A DNA stretch of 49,884 bases from Lachnospiraceae bacterium (GTDB lineage Bacteria > Bacillota > Clostridia > Lachnospirales > Lachnospiraceae). Below, piece by piece: positions 1 through 8,489 of the stretch (the stretch's first letter is position 1; each line of letters opens with the position of its first letter). Where the stretch lies: positions 82,129 through 132,012 of the forward strand of contig JAUNWX010000003.1 of the NCBI GenBank assembly GCA_030540075.1, in the 5' to 3' direction. A model generated the notes under the pieces. The model was not told the origin of the DNA and ran no database searches. It was given only the letters and a program-made list of their open reading frames with translations. A program made the position numbers and the translations under genes.

Positions 1-55
1 AACCCTGGACAAACGGATTAAGAGTCCGCTGCTCTACCAACTGAGCTAAAGGTGC
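1..55 (-). tRNA. tRNA-Lys(CUU), cut by the window edge
   Basis: The 55 bases match positions 99-153, the 5' part of the complete tRNA next to it, base for base. D arm, anticodon arm and the start of the T arm are present. The 3' end lies outside the window. The anticodon loop reads CTCTTAA, giving anticodon CUU. This is the downstream member of a tandem pair on the minus strand. Confidence 0.9.
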
Positions 56-80
56 ATAAAACAGATATGAACTTTTCGAG

Positions 81-153
81 TGCACCTTCAGGGACTTGAA
101 CCCTGGACAAACGGATTAAGAGTCCGCTGCTCTACCAACTGAGCTAAAGGTGC
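81..153 (-). tRNA. tRNA-Lys(CUU)
   Basis: A 73-nt cloverleaf reads on the minus strand: acceptor stem GCACCTT/AAGGTGC, D stem GCTC/GAGC, anticodon stem GCGGA/TCCGT around loop CTCTTAA (anticodon CUU, reading AAG lysine codons), T stem CAGGG/CCCTG with loop TTCAAGT, and discriminator A at 81. CCA is not encoded. A second copy follows 25 nt downstream, so the two are probably co-transcribed and processed. Confidence 0.95.
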
Positions 154-270
154 GTTTGTCTTTCGTGTCGTGCGTTCCGCTCGACGCCTATGTAATATAC
201 AAAATCCGGTTTTGATTGTCAACAGGTTTTCAAAACTTTTTCAAAAAAATTTCGAGCAGGCGTTACAGCT

Positions 271-329
271 CAGCCAGGGGCCCCGGAGGGGCGGCAATGG
301 AGGCACAGTACTCCGGGTCCCCCTGGCTG
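271..329. repeat. GC-rich hairpin of the CCGGAGG family
   Basis: Arms 271-288 and 311-329 pair almost perfectly around a 22-nt loop. On the minus strand it follows the trmB stop by about 12 nt, and an oligo-T stretch (positions 244-250) lies some 20 nt further on, so it may end trmB transcription, though the spacing is not that of a classical intrinsic terminator. The loop and 3' arm share 13 identical bases (GCACAGTACTCCG) with the large inverted repeat at 30.7 kb, and 20 of 21 bases with an element at 34.3 kb. Confidence 0.6.
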
Positions 330-340
330 CAGAATGCTGT

Positions 341-1009
341 TTATGCTTCGTGTACTGGCGGTGTCGCGATCAGCTTGAAGATCGGGTTTCCCTTTGCGGA
401 GAACTTCTCTTCGTACTCGGTCATGATGTTTCCCTGGTTCATCTGATCGTCATGGTGCAGGTCACGGGTCACGGCGGTCAGGGTCCAGCCGGCTTCCGGG
501 ATGGACAGGAGGGAGTAGTCGAAGAGGCCTTCGTTGTCGGTCTTAAACTCGAGGTCGCCGTCCTGCTTCAGGAACTGCTGATAGATTTTCATGAAGACCG
601 GGCTGGTGAGTCGGCGGTTCGCCTGGCGGTCCTTCGGCCACGGGTCGGAGAAGTTCAGGTAGATGCGGTCGATCTCGCCGGCTTCGAAGACATCGGCGAG
701 GAGGCGGGCATCGATGGAGATGAAGGTCAGGTTCTGAAGCGTTGCGCCTTCGGCCATCAGGGCTTCTCTCTTCTTCAGCGCCTTCAGCATCACGGTATCG
801 TAGCGCTCGATGCCGATGTAGTTGATCTCCGGGTGCGTGAGCGCCATCTGCTCGATAAACTGGCCCTTACCCATGCCGATCTCCACGTGGATCGGGTGCC
901 CGTTACCGAAAAACTGCTGCCACTGTCCCTTGTTCTTCTCTGGCTCGTGTACGACGTACTCGGACTGAGCGACGTAGTCCTCTGAACCGGTGATATGTCT
1001 TAATCTCAT
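341..1009 (-). CDS. trmB: tRNA (guanine-N7)-methyltransferase TrmB
   Basis: This 222-residue cytoplasmic protein is a full-length TrmB, which methylates N7 of G46 in tRNA variable loops using SAM. The SAM-binding loop is the GMGKG motif at residues 45-49, after HVEI. The family motif SDPWPK lies at about 121-126, followed by the usual R-R-L-T segment. The ATG at 1009 has only a weak purine-rich ribosome site. Its neighbours are two tRNA-Lys genes downstream, on the same strand. It appears to be a single-gene unit. Confidence 0.93.
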   Translation of the reverse strand: MRLRHITGSEDYVAQSEYVVHEPEKNKGQWQQFFGNGHPIHVEIGMGKGQFIEQMALTHPEINYIGIERYDTVMLKALKKREALMAEGATLQNLTFISIDARLLADVFEAGEIDRIYLNFSDPWPKDRQANRRLTSPVFMKIYQQFLKQDGDLEFKTDNEGLFDYSLLSIPEAGWTLTAVTRDLHHDDQMNQGNIMTEYEEKFSAKGNPIFKLIATPPVHEA

Positions 1010-1169
1010 AATTTTTCACTTTCTGTTTCTATGTATAGGATGCCGTTCCGACGCAGGCCTTCGAGCTGCGCCCGGAAACGGCAGTTTTTCGCAGTGTAAC
1101 ATACATTCCGCGTACTCGCAAGCAGGGGACCCGAAGGAGCCGCTGTGATGCTGAAAAAATGCTTTTTCC

Positions 1170-1198
1170 TTGAAGTGATTTTGGAAATTGGTTATACT
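1170..1198 (+). promoter_or_regulatory. Sigma-A promoter of the SH3-protein gene
   Basis: TTGAAG (1170-1175) and TATACT (1193-1198) are separated by 17 nt. Transcription would start near 1205, about 110 nt before the chosen start codon at 1314. Confidence 0.7.
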
Positions 1199-1313
1199 TA
1201 GACTGTATATTTAAGGAATGATTTTCCGAAAAAAGACGTTCTTTTTTCTCAAAAAAATATCTTTCCGTGCCGTTTTCCGGCGCTGGGACATGTTCCCGTC
1301 AAGGAGGTTTCTG

Positions 1314-2621
1314 ATGCCAACACCAAGAGAAGCTAGTATCTGGGGCAAAATTCGCACCGACTTAAATGAGGCTCAGCAGAATATTCTGAACGGTCGCTAT
1401 GCTGAGGCCATGGTTCTGGACCGTGAGATTCTGAAGCGGATCGTCCGTATGCAGGTGGACAAGGCGGTTCTCGTTTCCAACAATCTCGAGAGTGATATCG
1501 AGCAGCTGTTTGAAAACCGGCTGATTTCAAAGGAGACGCGGGATCAGTATCACGCCATCCGTTTATATGCAGAGCAGGCCGAGGGCGGCGTCCAGGCGAC
1601 GGCGCAGGCAGCGAATGATTCCTTCTCTCTTCTGAAGGATGCGCTCGAGCATTATGTAGACTCGAACGCACAGCGTTCTTCCGGAAGTGGCTATGAAGCG
1701 CGCAGTTTCCAGGGCTCCAGCCGTTTTTCGAGCGGCTACAGTGGACCGGCGGCAGCTTCCGACAGCTACCCGGCCGCTGGTGCGGATACTGGCAGCGATT
1801 CTTATACGGCAGAGGCCACCCGTGACGAAGCATCTGAAGACGATATGGAAGCCATGGGACGATATAATACTGCAGCGGGCGCAGCCGGATACGATGCAGG
1901 CATCGATACGGCCTTGGGCAATGCAGGCGACGCGAGTGCATCCGCTCCGCGTGCATCTTTTGATGCGAGCGGCGTGGACATCCCGTTAGGAAATGCACCA
2001 CGTCGTTCCGGCAGTAATGTGCATCACCGCTCCAGCCGGAATACGAACCAGCGCCCGACCCGGCCGCTTCGTGATTCCGAGCGCGTATCCCGGAATGGAA
2101 ATCGTCATCCGGCCGCAGCCGGTACAGCGAAGCGTGATTCTGCTTCTGCCGGCCGTCGCAACGGCAGCCGTCCACGTGGCGGTCAGAAGGGCAGAAAGCA
2201 GGAGCTGGATCTGTACGGCATCCTGAAGTACGTGATTCCGATTCTCTGTCTCATCCTCGCGGTCATTCTGATCCGCGTTCTGATGGGCGGTTCCGGCAGC
2301 TCGACGATCGAGACGACACCAGCTGCCACCGTGGCTGTCACCGAGCCGGTGATGGAGACCGAGCCGATCGTTCCGGAGACGACGGCCGCACCGGAGCCGA
2401 CCGCGATCTATATGACCACGACCGGCGTCAAGGTTCGTACCGAGCCGAATACCGACTGTCGTGTACTCGCCGTTCTCGATGCCGGTACGCAGGTCAGCTA
2501 TAAGGGTGAAGCCGATGGCTGGGTCAATATCGACTATAACGGAGAGAGCGCCTACATCAAGAGCGATTTCGTTCAGCCGGTAGCCGCAGAAACACCAGCT
2601 GAAGAAACCCCGGCCGCCTGA
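1314..2621 (+). CDS. Membrane protein with C-terminal bacterial SH3 domain
   Basis: I do not recognise a named family for the whole 435-residue protein. The N-terminal ~115 residues are helical and charged. Residues ~120-300 are a low-complexity linker rich in Ser, Ala, Gly, Asp and Arg. One membrane segment follows at ~304-325 (ILKYVIPILCLILAVILI), then a Thr/Pro/Glu linker and an SH3b domain at ~367-421 (VKVRTEPN...GWVNIDYNG...AYIKSDFV). SH3b domains commonly bind peptidoglycan or cell-surface ligands, and topology puts this one outside. The start is the ATG at 1314, preceded by AAGGAGG at 1301-1307. An in-frame upstream extension lacks such a site. It sits just upstream of a two-component system and a carboxypeptidase, which fits an envelope role (inference). 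Confidence 0.75.
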   Translation: MPTPREASIWGKIRTDLNEAQQNILNGRYAEAMVLDREILKRIVRMQVDKAVLVSNNLESDIEQLFENRLISKETRDQYHAIRLYAEQAEGGVQATAQAANDSFSLLKDALEHYVDSNAQRSSGSGYEARSFQGSSRFSSGYSGPAAASDSYPAAGADTGSDSYTAEATRDEASEDDMEAMGRYNTAAGAAGYDAGIDTALGNAGDASASAPRASFDASGVDIPLGNAPRRSGSNVHHRSSRNTNQRPTRPLRDSERVSRNGNRHPAAAGTAKRDSASAGRRNGSRPRGGQKGRKQELDLYGILKYVIPILCLILAVILIRVLMGGSGSSTIETTPAATVAVTEPVMETEPIVPETTAAPEPTAIYMTTTGVKVRTEPNTDCRVLAVLDAGTQVSYKGEADGWVNIDYNGESAYIKSDFVQPVAAETPAEETPAA

Positions 2622-2640
2622 ATACGCAGAAACGCATCCC

Positions 2641-2673
2641 GAAGAGCTGTGCCCGCGCACAGCTCTTCTTTTT
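2641..2673 (+). terminator. Intrinsic terminator after the SH3-protein gene
   Basis: A perfect 12-bp stem, GAAGAGCTGTGC and its complement, closes on a CCGC loop and is followed by TTTTTA. It lies 19 nt after the stop codon. Confidence 0.9.
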
Positions 2674-2692
2674 ATCCCTTCTCTTACGTCAG

Positions 2693-2731
2693 CGTTCGGG
2701 CCGGGGCCCGGAGAGGTGGCACAGCTGAACG
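2693..2731. repeat. CCGGAGG-core intergenic hairpin
   Basis: A short outer stem (CGTTC/GAACG) encloses GGGCCGGGGCCCGGAGAGGTGG. The CCCGGAG core and the following GGCACAG resemble the elements at 271-329 and 30717-30947. It lies between a terminator and the next promoter, so it has no obvious termination job. Confidence 0.35.
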
Positions 2732-2777
2732 GTTACCGATCTTAATAAAACCGTCACTTATTTCGATGCTTTCTTTT

Positions 2778-2806
2778 TTGCATTGCTTCTCATAGTACGA
2801 TATACT
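2778..2806 (+). promoter_or_regulatory. Sigma-A promoter of the two-component operon
   Basis: TTGCAT (2778-2783) and TATACT (2801-2806) are spaced by exactly 17 nt. The ribosome site of the response regulator follows about 25 nt later, so the leader is short. Confidence 0.75.
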
Positions 2807-2842
2807 AATGTAGTTAATTTATATTTTTCATGGAGGTTTTCT

Positions 2843-3550
2843 ATGCAGACAATTCTGGTATGCGATGACGATAAACAGATCGTCGAGGCGATTTCCATCT
2901 ACCTGACCGGTGAGGGCTTTCATGTTTTAAAAGCCTACGATGGCTATGATGTACTGGACATCATGGAAAAGAATAAGGTCGATCTTCTGATCGTCGATGT
3001 GATGATGCCGGGACTTGATGGTGTACACACCGTACTGAAGGTACGTGAAACGAGCTCGATTCCGATCATCATGCTCTCCGCGAAGGGAGAGGATAACGAT
3101 AAGATTCTCGGGCTCAATGTCGGCGCCGATGACTATCTCACGAAGCCGTACAACCCGCTCGAGCTGGTAGCCCGTGTGAAGTCGCAGCTGCGTCGTTACA
3201 CGCAGCTCGGCAATATGGGTGAAACCACGAGCGAAAATATCTATGCCTGTGGTGGTCTCGTCATGAACGATGACACGAAGGAGGTTACCGTCGACGGTAA
3301 TCCGATCAAGCTGACCCCGATCGAGTACAATATCCTGCTGCTGCTCGTAAAGAACGCCGGCAAGGTGTTCTCCATCGACGACATCTACACCTCGATCTGG
3401 AACGAGCAGGCGATCGGTGCGGATAACACCGTTGCGGTGCACATCCGTCATATCCGTGAGAAGATCGAGATCAATCCACGTGAGCCACGCTACTTAAAGG
3501 TCGTCTGGGGTGTCGGCTATAAGATCGAGAAGCAGGACGGCGAGAAGTAA
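2843..3550 (+). CDS. OmpR/PhoB-family response regulator (VanR-like)
   Basis: This 235-residue DNA-binding response regulator has a receiver domain at ~1-120 with acidic pocket DDD (8-10), phospho-acceptor Asp52 in LLIVDVMMPG and conserved Lys101 in LTKPYNP. A C-terminal winged helix at ~135-232 has the typical KLTPIEYNILLLL and VWGVGYKIE segments. The ATG at 2843 follows TGGAGG, and an in-frame extension upstream overlaps the promoter. Its TAA overlaps the kinase ATG by one base (TAATG), so the two are translationally coupled. With the kinase and carboxypeptidase it forms a three-gene operon that probably answers a cell-wall signal (inference). Confidence 0.92.
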   Translation: MQTILVCDDDKQIVEAISIYLTGEGFHVLKAYDGYDVLDIMEKNKVDLLIVDVMMPGLDGVHTVLKVRETSSIPIIMLSAKGEDNDKILGLNVGADDYLTKPYNPLELVARVKSQLRRYTQLGNMGETTSENIYACGGLVMNDDTKEVTVDGNPIKLTPIEYNILLLLVKNAGKVFSIDDIYTSIWNEQAIGADNTVAVHIRHIREKIEINPREPRYLKVVWGVGYKIEKQDGEK

Positions 3551-5724
3551 TGATCAGAAAAATAATCAGCGCGATCGCAAACGCCATCGCCCTCCTGATG
3601 GTGCTCGTGAGCATCGGCATCCTCACCTTCGGCGCGGCGGGCGGGAATGCGCTCGAGTATGTGTCGCAGCCGGACTACATCGAGAGTAACGCCTTCGAGA
3701 ACCAGGCCCACCAGACCATGACCGACGTCTTTGACTATATCAAGCTCACGGATATCTTCGAGGAGGACGGCAAGCTGAATCTGAATCAGATCATCGCACA
3801 GGCCGACGTCAATGGTCAGAACGTTTCCTATTCCCTGGATTATCTCATCCAGTACGGGCGTTCCATGGGCTACTACTTCGATACGAAAAACCAGCTTCGG
3901 GAGGGCGGTTCTGCGACCGTCACGAAGGAGATGGATGAGCTGAAGCATCAGATCGTCGTGCAGTACCGGGCGTATATGCCGAACTATAAGCAGCAGAGCC
4001 CGACCGACGGGCAGATGTCCCTCGGCACATTGACGAAGGAGGCACTCAGCTATCTGGCGCGCTACTATGCCGTCAAGAGCGAATTTGATCCTGCACGTAC
4101 GAACTTCTATTTTAATGTCAGCTACCAGAAGGATCAGGAAAGCCGCGTCTATACCAACGCTCCGTCACTGAGCGAGGACGAGATCCGCAGCCTTCCGAAG
4201 TATGCCTATACCGATTCGAGTTCACTGGAGGTCAGCTCAGACTATCACGATCTCCCGCAGGATCTCATCATGCTGCTGCAGGCGAGAAGCCCGTTCGGCA
4301 GCAACAGCCAGTATCGTTTTTCCACGGGTATCGACACCAGCTTTCCGGTGCGGGATGCCTTTGCAGACGCTTCGCAGGAGTACAACGAGCGGCGTGAAAA
4401 CAGCATCATCGGTCTGACGCTCCTGATCATCTCGAGTCTCAGCTTCATCGTGAGTTTCGCGCTCCTCATCGCCTGGACCGGTCATGGCGCAGAAAAGAGC
4501 GACCGAAAGGCCCATCTTTTCCCATTCGATCATCTGCCGGTCGAGCTTCGGATGCTGATCGGTGCCCTCTGGGGACTGATTGCCTTTCTGGTCACGCCGG
4601 TGTTCCTGAGTTCGCTCGAAAACATCCTCGGCGTTATCGACAGCTGGAGCTTCTGGGAGAACTGCATCCGCTTCCTCGCGGATTACGTCGTGGCACTGCC
4701 ACTCACGCTCTCGATCGTGCGCAGCTTTAAAGCCGGTCGTCTCTGGACGGATTCGCTACTGAACGGCATCGCCGGCCTCATCGGCCACTATATCCATGCG
4801 GCGGAAAAGACCTCCCCGAAGATTTTTACCTATGTACTCTTCGTGCTGCCGAATCTGCTGGCTGCCGGTATGGTCGTGACACTCTTCGTGCATTTCTTCC
4901 AGGCCCAGAGCCTGCGGGCCTTCCTGTCGGCACTCTGTATCCTGATCATCATCCTCGCGATCGACTGCTACGCCTGGCGTATCGCCACCGGCCTCAGTCA
5001 GGCTGTGGATGAGCAGGTCAAGGCGGAGCGTCTGAAGGCAGACCTCATCACGAACGTCTCCCATGACCTGAAGACGCCGCTGACCTCCATCATCAGCTAT
5101 GTCGATCTCCTGAAGCGCGAGAACATCGATAATCCGAACGTCCAGGAGTATCTGAAGGTCCTCGATCAAAAGTCCACCCGTCTGAAAACACTGACGGAGG
5201 ATCTGGTCGAAGCCAGCAAGGCAAGCTCCGGCAACGTGAAGATCGACTTCGCCGATATCAACTACACGGAGATCGTCGAGCAGGCGCTCGGTGAGTTCGA
5301 GGATAAGACCTCGGCTGCGAAGCTCGAGATGGTTCTCAGCTATCCAGAGCATCCGGTCATGATCCGTGCCGATGGCCGCCACCTCTGGCGTGTCATCGAG
5401 AACCTGCTGAACAACTGCTGCAAGTATGCGCTTCGTGGCTCCCGCGTCTATGTAGATGTCACTGAAGACCCGGAGACGGGCACCGCTGCCTGCACGATCA
5501 AAAACATCTCCTCCCGTCCGCTGAATATCTCCCCGGAGGAGCTCACCGAGCGTTTCGTGCGCGGTGATGTCAGCCGGACCACAGAGGGCTCAGGCCTCGG
5601 TCTCTCGATTGCGAAGAGCCTCACGAAATTAATGGATGGCGAGCTCGTCATCTCCATCGATGGCGACCTGTATAAGGCCGCGATCGTGCTGAAGACCGCT
5701 GCCAAGGATACAAATGAAGCATAA
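3550..5724 (+). CDS. Multi-pass sensor histidine kinase
   Basis: This 724-residue kinase should phosphorylate the regulator encoded just upstream. A first membrane helix lies at ~8-32, then an extracytoplasmic region of ~250 residues rich in Tyr, Asp and Ser. Four to five further hydrophobic segments lie between ~287 and 480. The HisKA domain has His505 in SHDLKTPLTS. The ATPase domain shows the N box at ~618 (NLLNNCCKYA) and a G box at ~680 (GSGLGLSIAKS). There is no clear HAMP domain. The large sensor region joined to a multi-helix membrane block is unusual for a VanS-type kinase. Its last 11 bases overlap the carboxypeptidase gene. Confidence 0.9.
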   Translation: MIRKIISAIANAIALLMVLVSIGILTFGAAGGNALEYVSQPDYIESNAFENQAHQTMTDVFDYIKLTDIFEEDGKLNLNQIIAQADVNGQNVSYSLDYLIQYGRSMGYYFDTKNQLREGGSATVTKEMDELKHQIVVQYRAYMPNYKQQSPTDGQMSLGTLTKEALSYLARYYAVKSEFDPARTNFYFNVSYQKDQESRVYTNAPSLSEDEIRSLPKYAYTDSSSLEVSSDYHDLPQDLIMLLQARSPFGSNSQYRFSTGIDTSFPVRDAFADASQEYNERRENSIIGLTLLIISSLSFIVSFALLIAWTGHGAEKSDRKAHLFPFDHLPVELRMLIGALWGLIAFLVTPVFLSSLENILGVIDSWSFWENCIRFLADYVVALPLTLSIVRSFKAGRLWTDSLLNGIAGLIGHYIHAAEKTSPKIFTYVLFVLPNLLAAGMVVTLFVHFFQAQSLRAFLSALCILIIILAIDCYAWRIATGLSQAVDEQVKAERLKADLITNVSHDLKTPLTSIISYVDLLKRENIDNPNVQEYLKVLDQKSTRLKTLTEDLVEASKASSGNVKIDFADINYTEIVEQALGEFEDKTSAAKLEMVLSYPEHPVMIRADGRHLWRVIENLLNNCCKYALRGSRVYVDVTEDPETGTAACTIKNISSRPLNISPEELTERFVRGDVSRTTEGSGLGLSIAKSLTKLMDGELVISIDGDLYKAAIVLKTAAKDTNEA

Positions 5725-7432
5725 GAAACAAATGAAAACTTTACAGCGCTTCGTCCGACGAAGCCTCCTGACACTGAGTGCGCTCTCACTGCTGTCCGTC
5801 ACCGCCGTTCCGGATCCGTCCGGGGCGACGCGGTCCGGGGCAATGTCGTCGTCCGCGAACATCCTCACGGATGCCGGACGTTCGATGACATCGGCACTCG
5901 GTGCCACCCTGTCTGCGAGCGGATTCGCACCTCTCACCGCCTATGCGGCGACCTGGCCGACACCGGACTTCGCGGTCGAATCCGAGGGTGCGATTCTCAT
6001 CGATGCCGATTCCGGCGCTGTGCTGTATGAAAAGAACGCGACGACCGCCTACTACCCGGCTTCAATCACGAAGGTGCTGACCGCCATCATCGTCCTCGAG
6101 AACTGTATGAATCTCGAAGACAAGGTCACCTTCTCCTATGCCGCGGTCAATGGGAATCTCGAGCAGAATTCGACGATCATCGGCGCGGTTCCGGGCGATA
6201 AACTCTCCGTACGGGACTGTCTCTATGGTCTTCTGCTCCAATCGGCCAACGACTGTGCAAACGCCCTCGCCGAGTACATCGCAGGCTCCAATGAAAAGTT
6301 TGCGGAGCTCATGAACCAGAAGGCGGCGGAGCTCGGCTGTGTGAATTCGCATTTCGCGAACCCGTCAGGTCTGAATAATCCGGAGCACTATACCTGTGCG
6401 GCGGATTTCGCGAAGATCATGCAGTACGCGATAAAAAACGATACCTTCCGCTCCATCGACGCGACGCAGGTCTATACTCATGCGCCGATCAGCAAGTATC
6501 CGGACGCGGATGCACCAGAAAACACGATCTACGCCCATCACCACATGATGCGCCGTTCCTTCTCAGATTACTATCCGGGTGTATTCGCCGGTAAGACCGG
6601 TTACACCACCCTCGCCGGCAACACGCTGGTGACAGCCTGTGAACGCGACGGTATGACGCTGATCTGTGTCATCCTGAACGGCCACAACTCGCAGTACCGG
6701 GATACGCGGAACCTCTTCAATTTCGGCTATGACCGCTTCCAGTCCCTCGAGGTCGGCAGCGCCGATGAGAGCTACAACCAGCTCGCTTCGAATCTGAAGG
6801 TGGACGGCATCCAGCTTGTGAATACCCTGGATTTCACCATCGATGCATCCAACCATGTGACGCTTCCGAAGAACGAAAGCTTCGACAGTGTCCAGCGTTC
6901 GATGCGCTATGATCTTTCCGATCAGGAAAAGGCCGACGGCTCCTTCACCCGGGTGGACTACAGCATGGACGACCGAAGCATTGGCCAGGCCTATATCCGG
7001 CTCACCGACGACAGTGCGGCGAAGGCCGCGGCATCCCAGGATGCCGCCGTGATGGAGGCGAAGGTACAGGAAACCGTACCGGAGACGATCCATCTCTCGG
7101 AGAAGACCGAGGAGGATACGAAGCCGAAGGTTGCCGGACAGCTGCCGCAGGAAAGCACGGCGAACCATGCGCCGATCGTCCTGAACCGGGAGAAGGGCCG
7201 GATCGAGCTGCCGAAGCCGATCGTCCGGGTGCTGCTTATCCTGGCGGTCATCGCACTCGCCGCCGGTCTCGTCTTCGGTACCTACTATCTCCTGGAGCGT
7301 CGGGAGGAGTTTATCCGCTCGCGTCGCCGGAAGCGCATGCTGAAGCACACGAGGGACCTTACGCGGGAGCAGAAGGCCCGCCGCGATATGATGCTGAACA
7401 GTCGCACCGGGCGCCGGAAACGGCCGAAATAA
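5714..7432 (+). CDS. dacA: D-alanyl-D-alanine carboxypeptidase (DacA/PBP5 type)
   Basis: This 572-residue, penicillin-binding serine peptidase trims the terminal D-Ala from peptidoglycan stem peptides outside the membrane. An N-terminal signal segment (basic stretch, then LLTLSALSLLSV) is followed by the S11 catalytic domain: SxxK with Ser117 and Lys120 (SITK), SxN at 177-179 (SAN) and KTG at 294-296. A linker of Ala, Glu and Thr leads to a membrane anchor at ~496-520 and a very basic cytoplasmic tail. A transmembrane anchor replaces the amphipathic helix of classical PBP5. The start overlaps the kinase gene by 11 nt, with AAGGA upstream, which argues for co-regulation by the two-component system. 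Confidence 0.92.
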   Translation: MKHKKQMKTLQRFVRRSLLTLSALSLLSVTAVPDPSGATRSGAMSSSANILTDAGRSMTSALGATLSASGFAPLTAYAATWPTPDFAVESEGAILIDADSGAVLYEKNATTAYYPASITKVLTAIIVLENCMNLEDKVTFSYAAVNGNLEQNSTIIGAVPGDKLSVRDCLYGLLLQSANDCANALAEYIAGSNEKFAELMNQKAAELGCVNSHFANPSGLNNPEHYTCAADFAKIMQYAIKNDTFRSIDATQVYTHAPISKYPDADAPENTIYAHHHMMRRSFSDYYPGVFAGKTGYTTLAGNTLVTACERDGMTLICVILNGHNSQYRDTRNLFNFGYDRFQSLEVGSADESYNQLASNLKVDGIQLVNTLDFTIDASNHVTLPKNESFDSVQRSMRYDLSDQEKADGSFTRVDYSMDDRSIGQAYIRLTDDSAAKAAASQDAAVMEAKVQETVPETIHLSEKTEEDTKPKVAGQLPQESTANHAPIVLNREKGRIELPKPIVRVLLILAVIALAAGLVFGTYYLLERREEFIRSRRRKRMLKHTRDLTREQKARRDMMLNSRTGRRKRPK

Positions 7433-7526
7433 GCTGAAAACGGGCCGTCACAGCGGTCCGACGCCTCGCCGGGCATTGATGCCCGGTAGGCAAAAAAGCC
7501 CCACCTGCGGACACAGAATACAAAGC

Positions 7527-7602
7527 AAAAAAAAACAGGGCGGGATGCCTCAGAGGATGTCGAGAAGCTCGAACATCACCTGGCATTCCGCCCTGTTTTT
7601 TT
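7527..7602. terminator. Bidirectional terminator between dacA and the metallopeptidase
   Basis: The arms around 7531-7549 and 7582-7600 (AACAGGGCGG.ATGCC and its complement) pair with one G-T. They enclose an inner hairpin, GATGTCGAG-AAG-CTCGAACATC. Runs of A before and T after let it work on both strands. It sits between two converging genes. A second hairpin (7463-7491, CCGGGCAT core) lies just upstream. Confidence 0.85.
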
Positions 7603-7616
7603 ATCAGATATAAGCG

Positions 7617-7658
7617 AAGCGTTCAGGTCGTGAGCCCGGAGGCTCAGCCTGAACGCTT
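7617..7658. repeat. CCCGGAGG-core hairpin
   Basis: An 11-bp outer stem (AAGCGTTCAGG and its complement) contains an inner GAGCC-CGGA-GGCTC hairpin. It lies 12 nt after the metallopeptidase stop on the minus strand and has no T tract. It belongs to the dispersed GC-rich hairpins described in the findings. Confidence 0.6.
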
Positions 7659-7669
7659 ACCATTCAATT

Positions 7670-8266
7670 CTATTCAGCTTCCAGCCGGCCGATGATAACA
7701 CCGCCGTGCTCCCGCAGCCAGCGCTTCTGCTGCGCATAATCCGGAAGAACCGCCGCCACCAGCGCCCAGAAACGGGCGGAGTGGTTCATTTCTTTCCGGT
7801 GACAGAGCTCATGTACGATGACATAATCGATAACCTCCGGCGGCGTCAGCATGAGGAGACAGTTAAAATTGAGATTCCCCTTCGTGCTGCAGCTTCCCCA
7901 GCGGGTCCGCTGATGCCGGATCGTGATGCGTCCATAGGAGACGCCGACACGCTCCGCGTACATCGCCACACGTGGCGGGATGTACTGCGCCGCCTGATGG
8001 CTGAGCTGCCGCAGCTCTTCGTCCGTCAGCGGAGCCAGTGTATCGGCAGATGCACGCGCAGACCGGACCCGTGCCACGTGGGTACGGATCCAGTCCTGCC
8101 GTTCGAAGAGTATGCGTTTGATTTCTGCATTCGTCGTCCGGTAAGGCACCTTGAGGATGACCTCGGCCTTACTGTTCACCGACAGCACAATCGACCGGCG
8201 GCGACTCCGCTCGATCCGAACGGAATCGTTCCGGTCGACTGCATTGTCCTGTGACACCTTACTCAA
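7670..8266 (-). CDS. YgjP-type zinc metallopeptidase (DUF45)
   Basis: This 198-residue protein belongs to the YgjP/SprT-like zincins. It carries HELCH at 152-156 (zinc ligands His152 and His156, catalytic Glu153), a further candidate ligand His162 in MNHS, and the family signature TRWGSCSTKGNLNFN upstream. No signal peptide is visible, so it is cytoplasmic. The substrate is unknown. The start is uncertain: the longest frame begins with TTG at 8266, inside the last codons of the HPr-like gene (8-nt overlap), and a GTG lies three codons on. Neither has a good ribosome site, so translation is probably coupled to the upstream gene. Confidence 0.85.
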   Translation of the reverse strand: MSKVSQDNAVDRNDSVRIERSRRRSIVLSVNSKAEVILKVPYRTTNAEIKRILFERQDWIRTHVARVRSARASADTLAPLTDEELRQLSHQAAQYIPPRVAMYAERVGVSYGRITIRHQRTRWGSCSTKGNLNFNCLLMLTPPEVIDYVIVHELCHRKEMNHSARFWALVAAVLPDYAQQKRWLREHGGVIIGRLEAE

Positions 8267-8489
8267 CGATGAACTTGTGAAGGGTCTGCTTCGCTGCCGG
8301 CAGATGCTCGGTATCGAGTTTCAGATTGAGAACCTTGCCAAGACCCATATATAAAATACCAAGAATTGATTTTGCATCAACTACGCGAGAGCCCTGTACG
8401 AGATCCATATCAAACGGCATGCTGGTCGTAGCAGCCACAAATTCGCTAACTGCTTCGCGATCCTGTAACATAATGTTTAATGTGCTCAT
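8259..8489 (-). CDS. HPr/Crh-like protein lacking the catalytic histidine
   Basis: This 76-residue protein has the HPr fold signature in VDAKSILGILYMGLGKVLNLKL, matching the Ser46 region of HPr and Crh. The segment that would hold the phosphorylated His15 reads DREAVSEFVAATTSM and contains no His. Like Bacillus Crh, it could not carry phosphate in the PTS but might still be phosphorylated on Ser and act as a catabolite co-regulator with CcpA (inference). The ATG at 8489 follows AGGAGG. It overlaps the metallopeptidase gene, an odd partner. Confidence 0.75.
   Translation of the reverse strand: MSTLNIMLQDREAVSEFVAATTSMPFDMDLVQGSRVVDAKSILGILYMGLGKVLNLKLDTEHLPAAKQTLHKFIVE

Noticed and set aside
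1218-1313. A 32-codon N-terminal extension of the SH3 protein
   Set aside because: The extension is Phe/Lys/Arg-rich and unlike a signal peptide, no ribosome site precedes it, and a strong AAGGAGG stands before the ATG at 1314.
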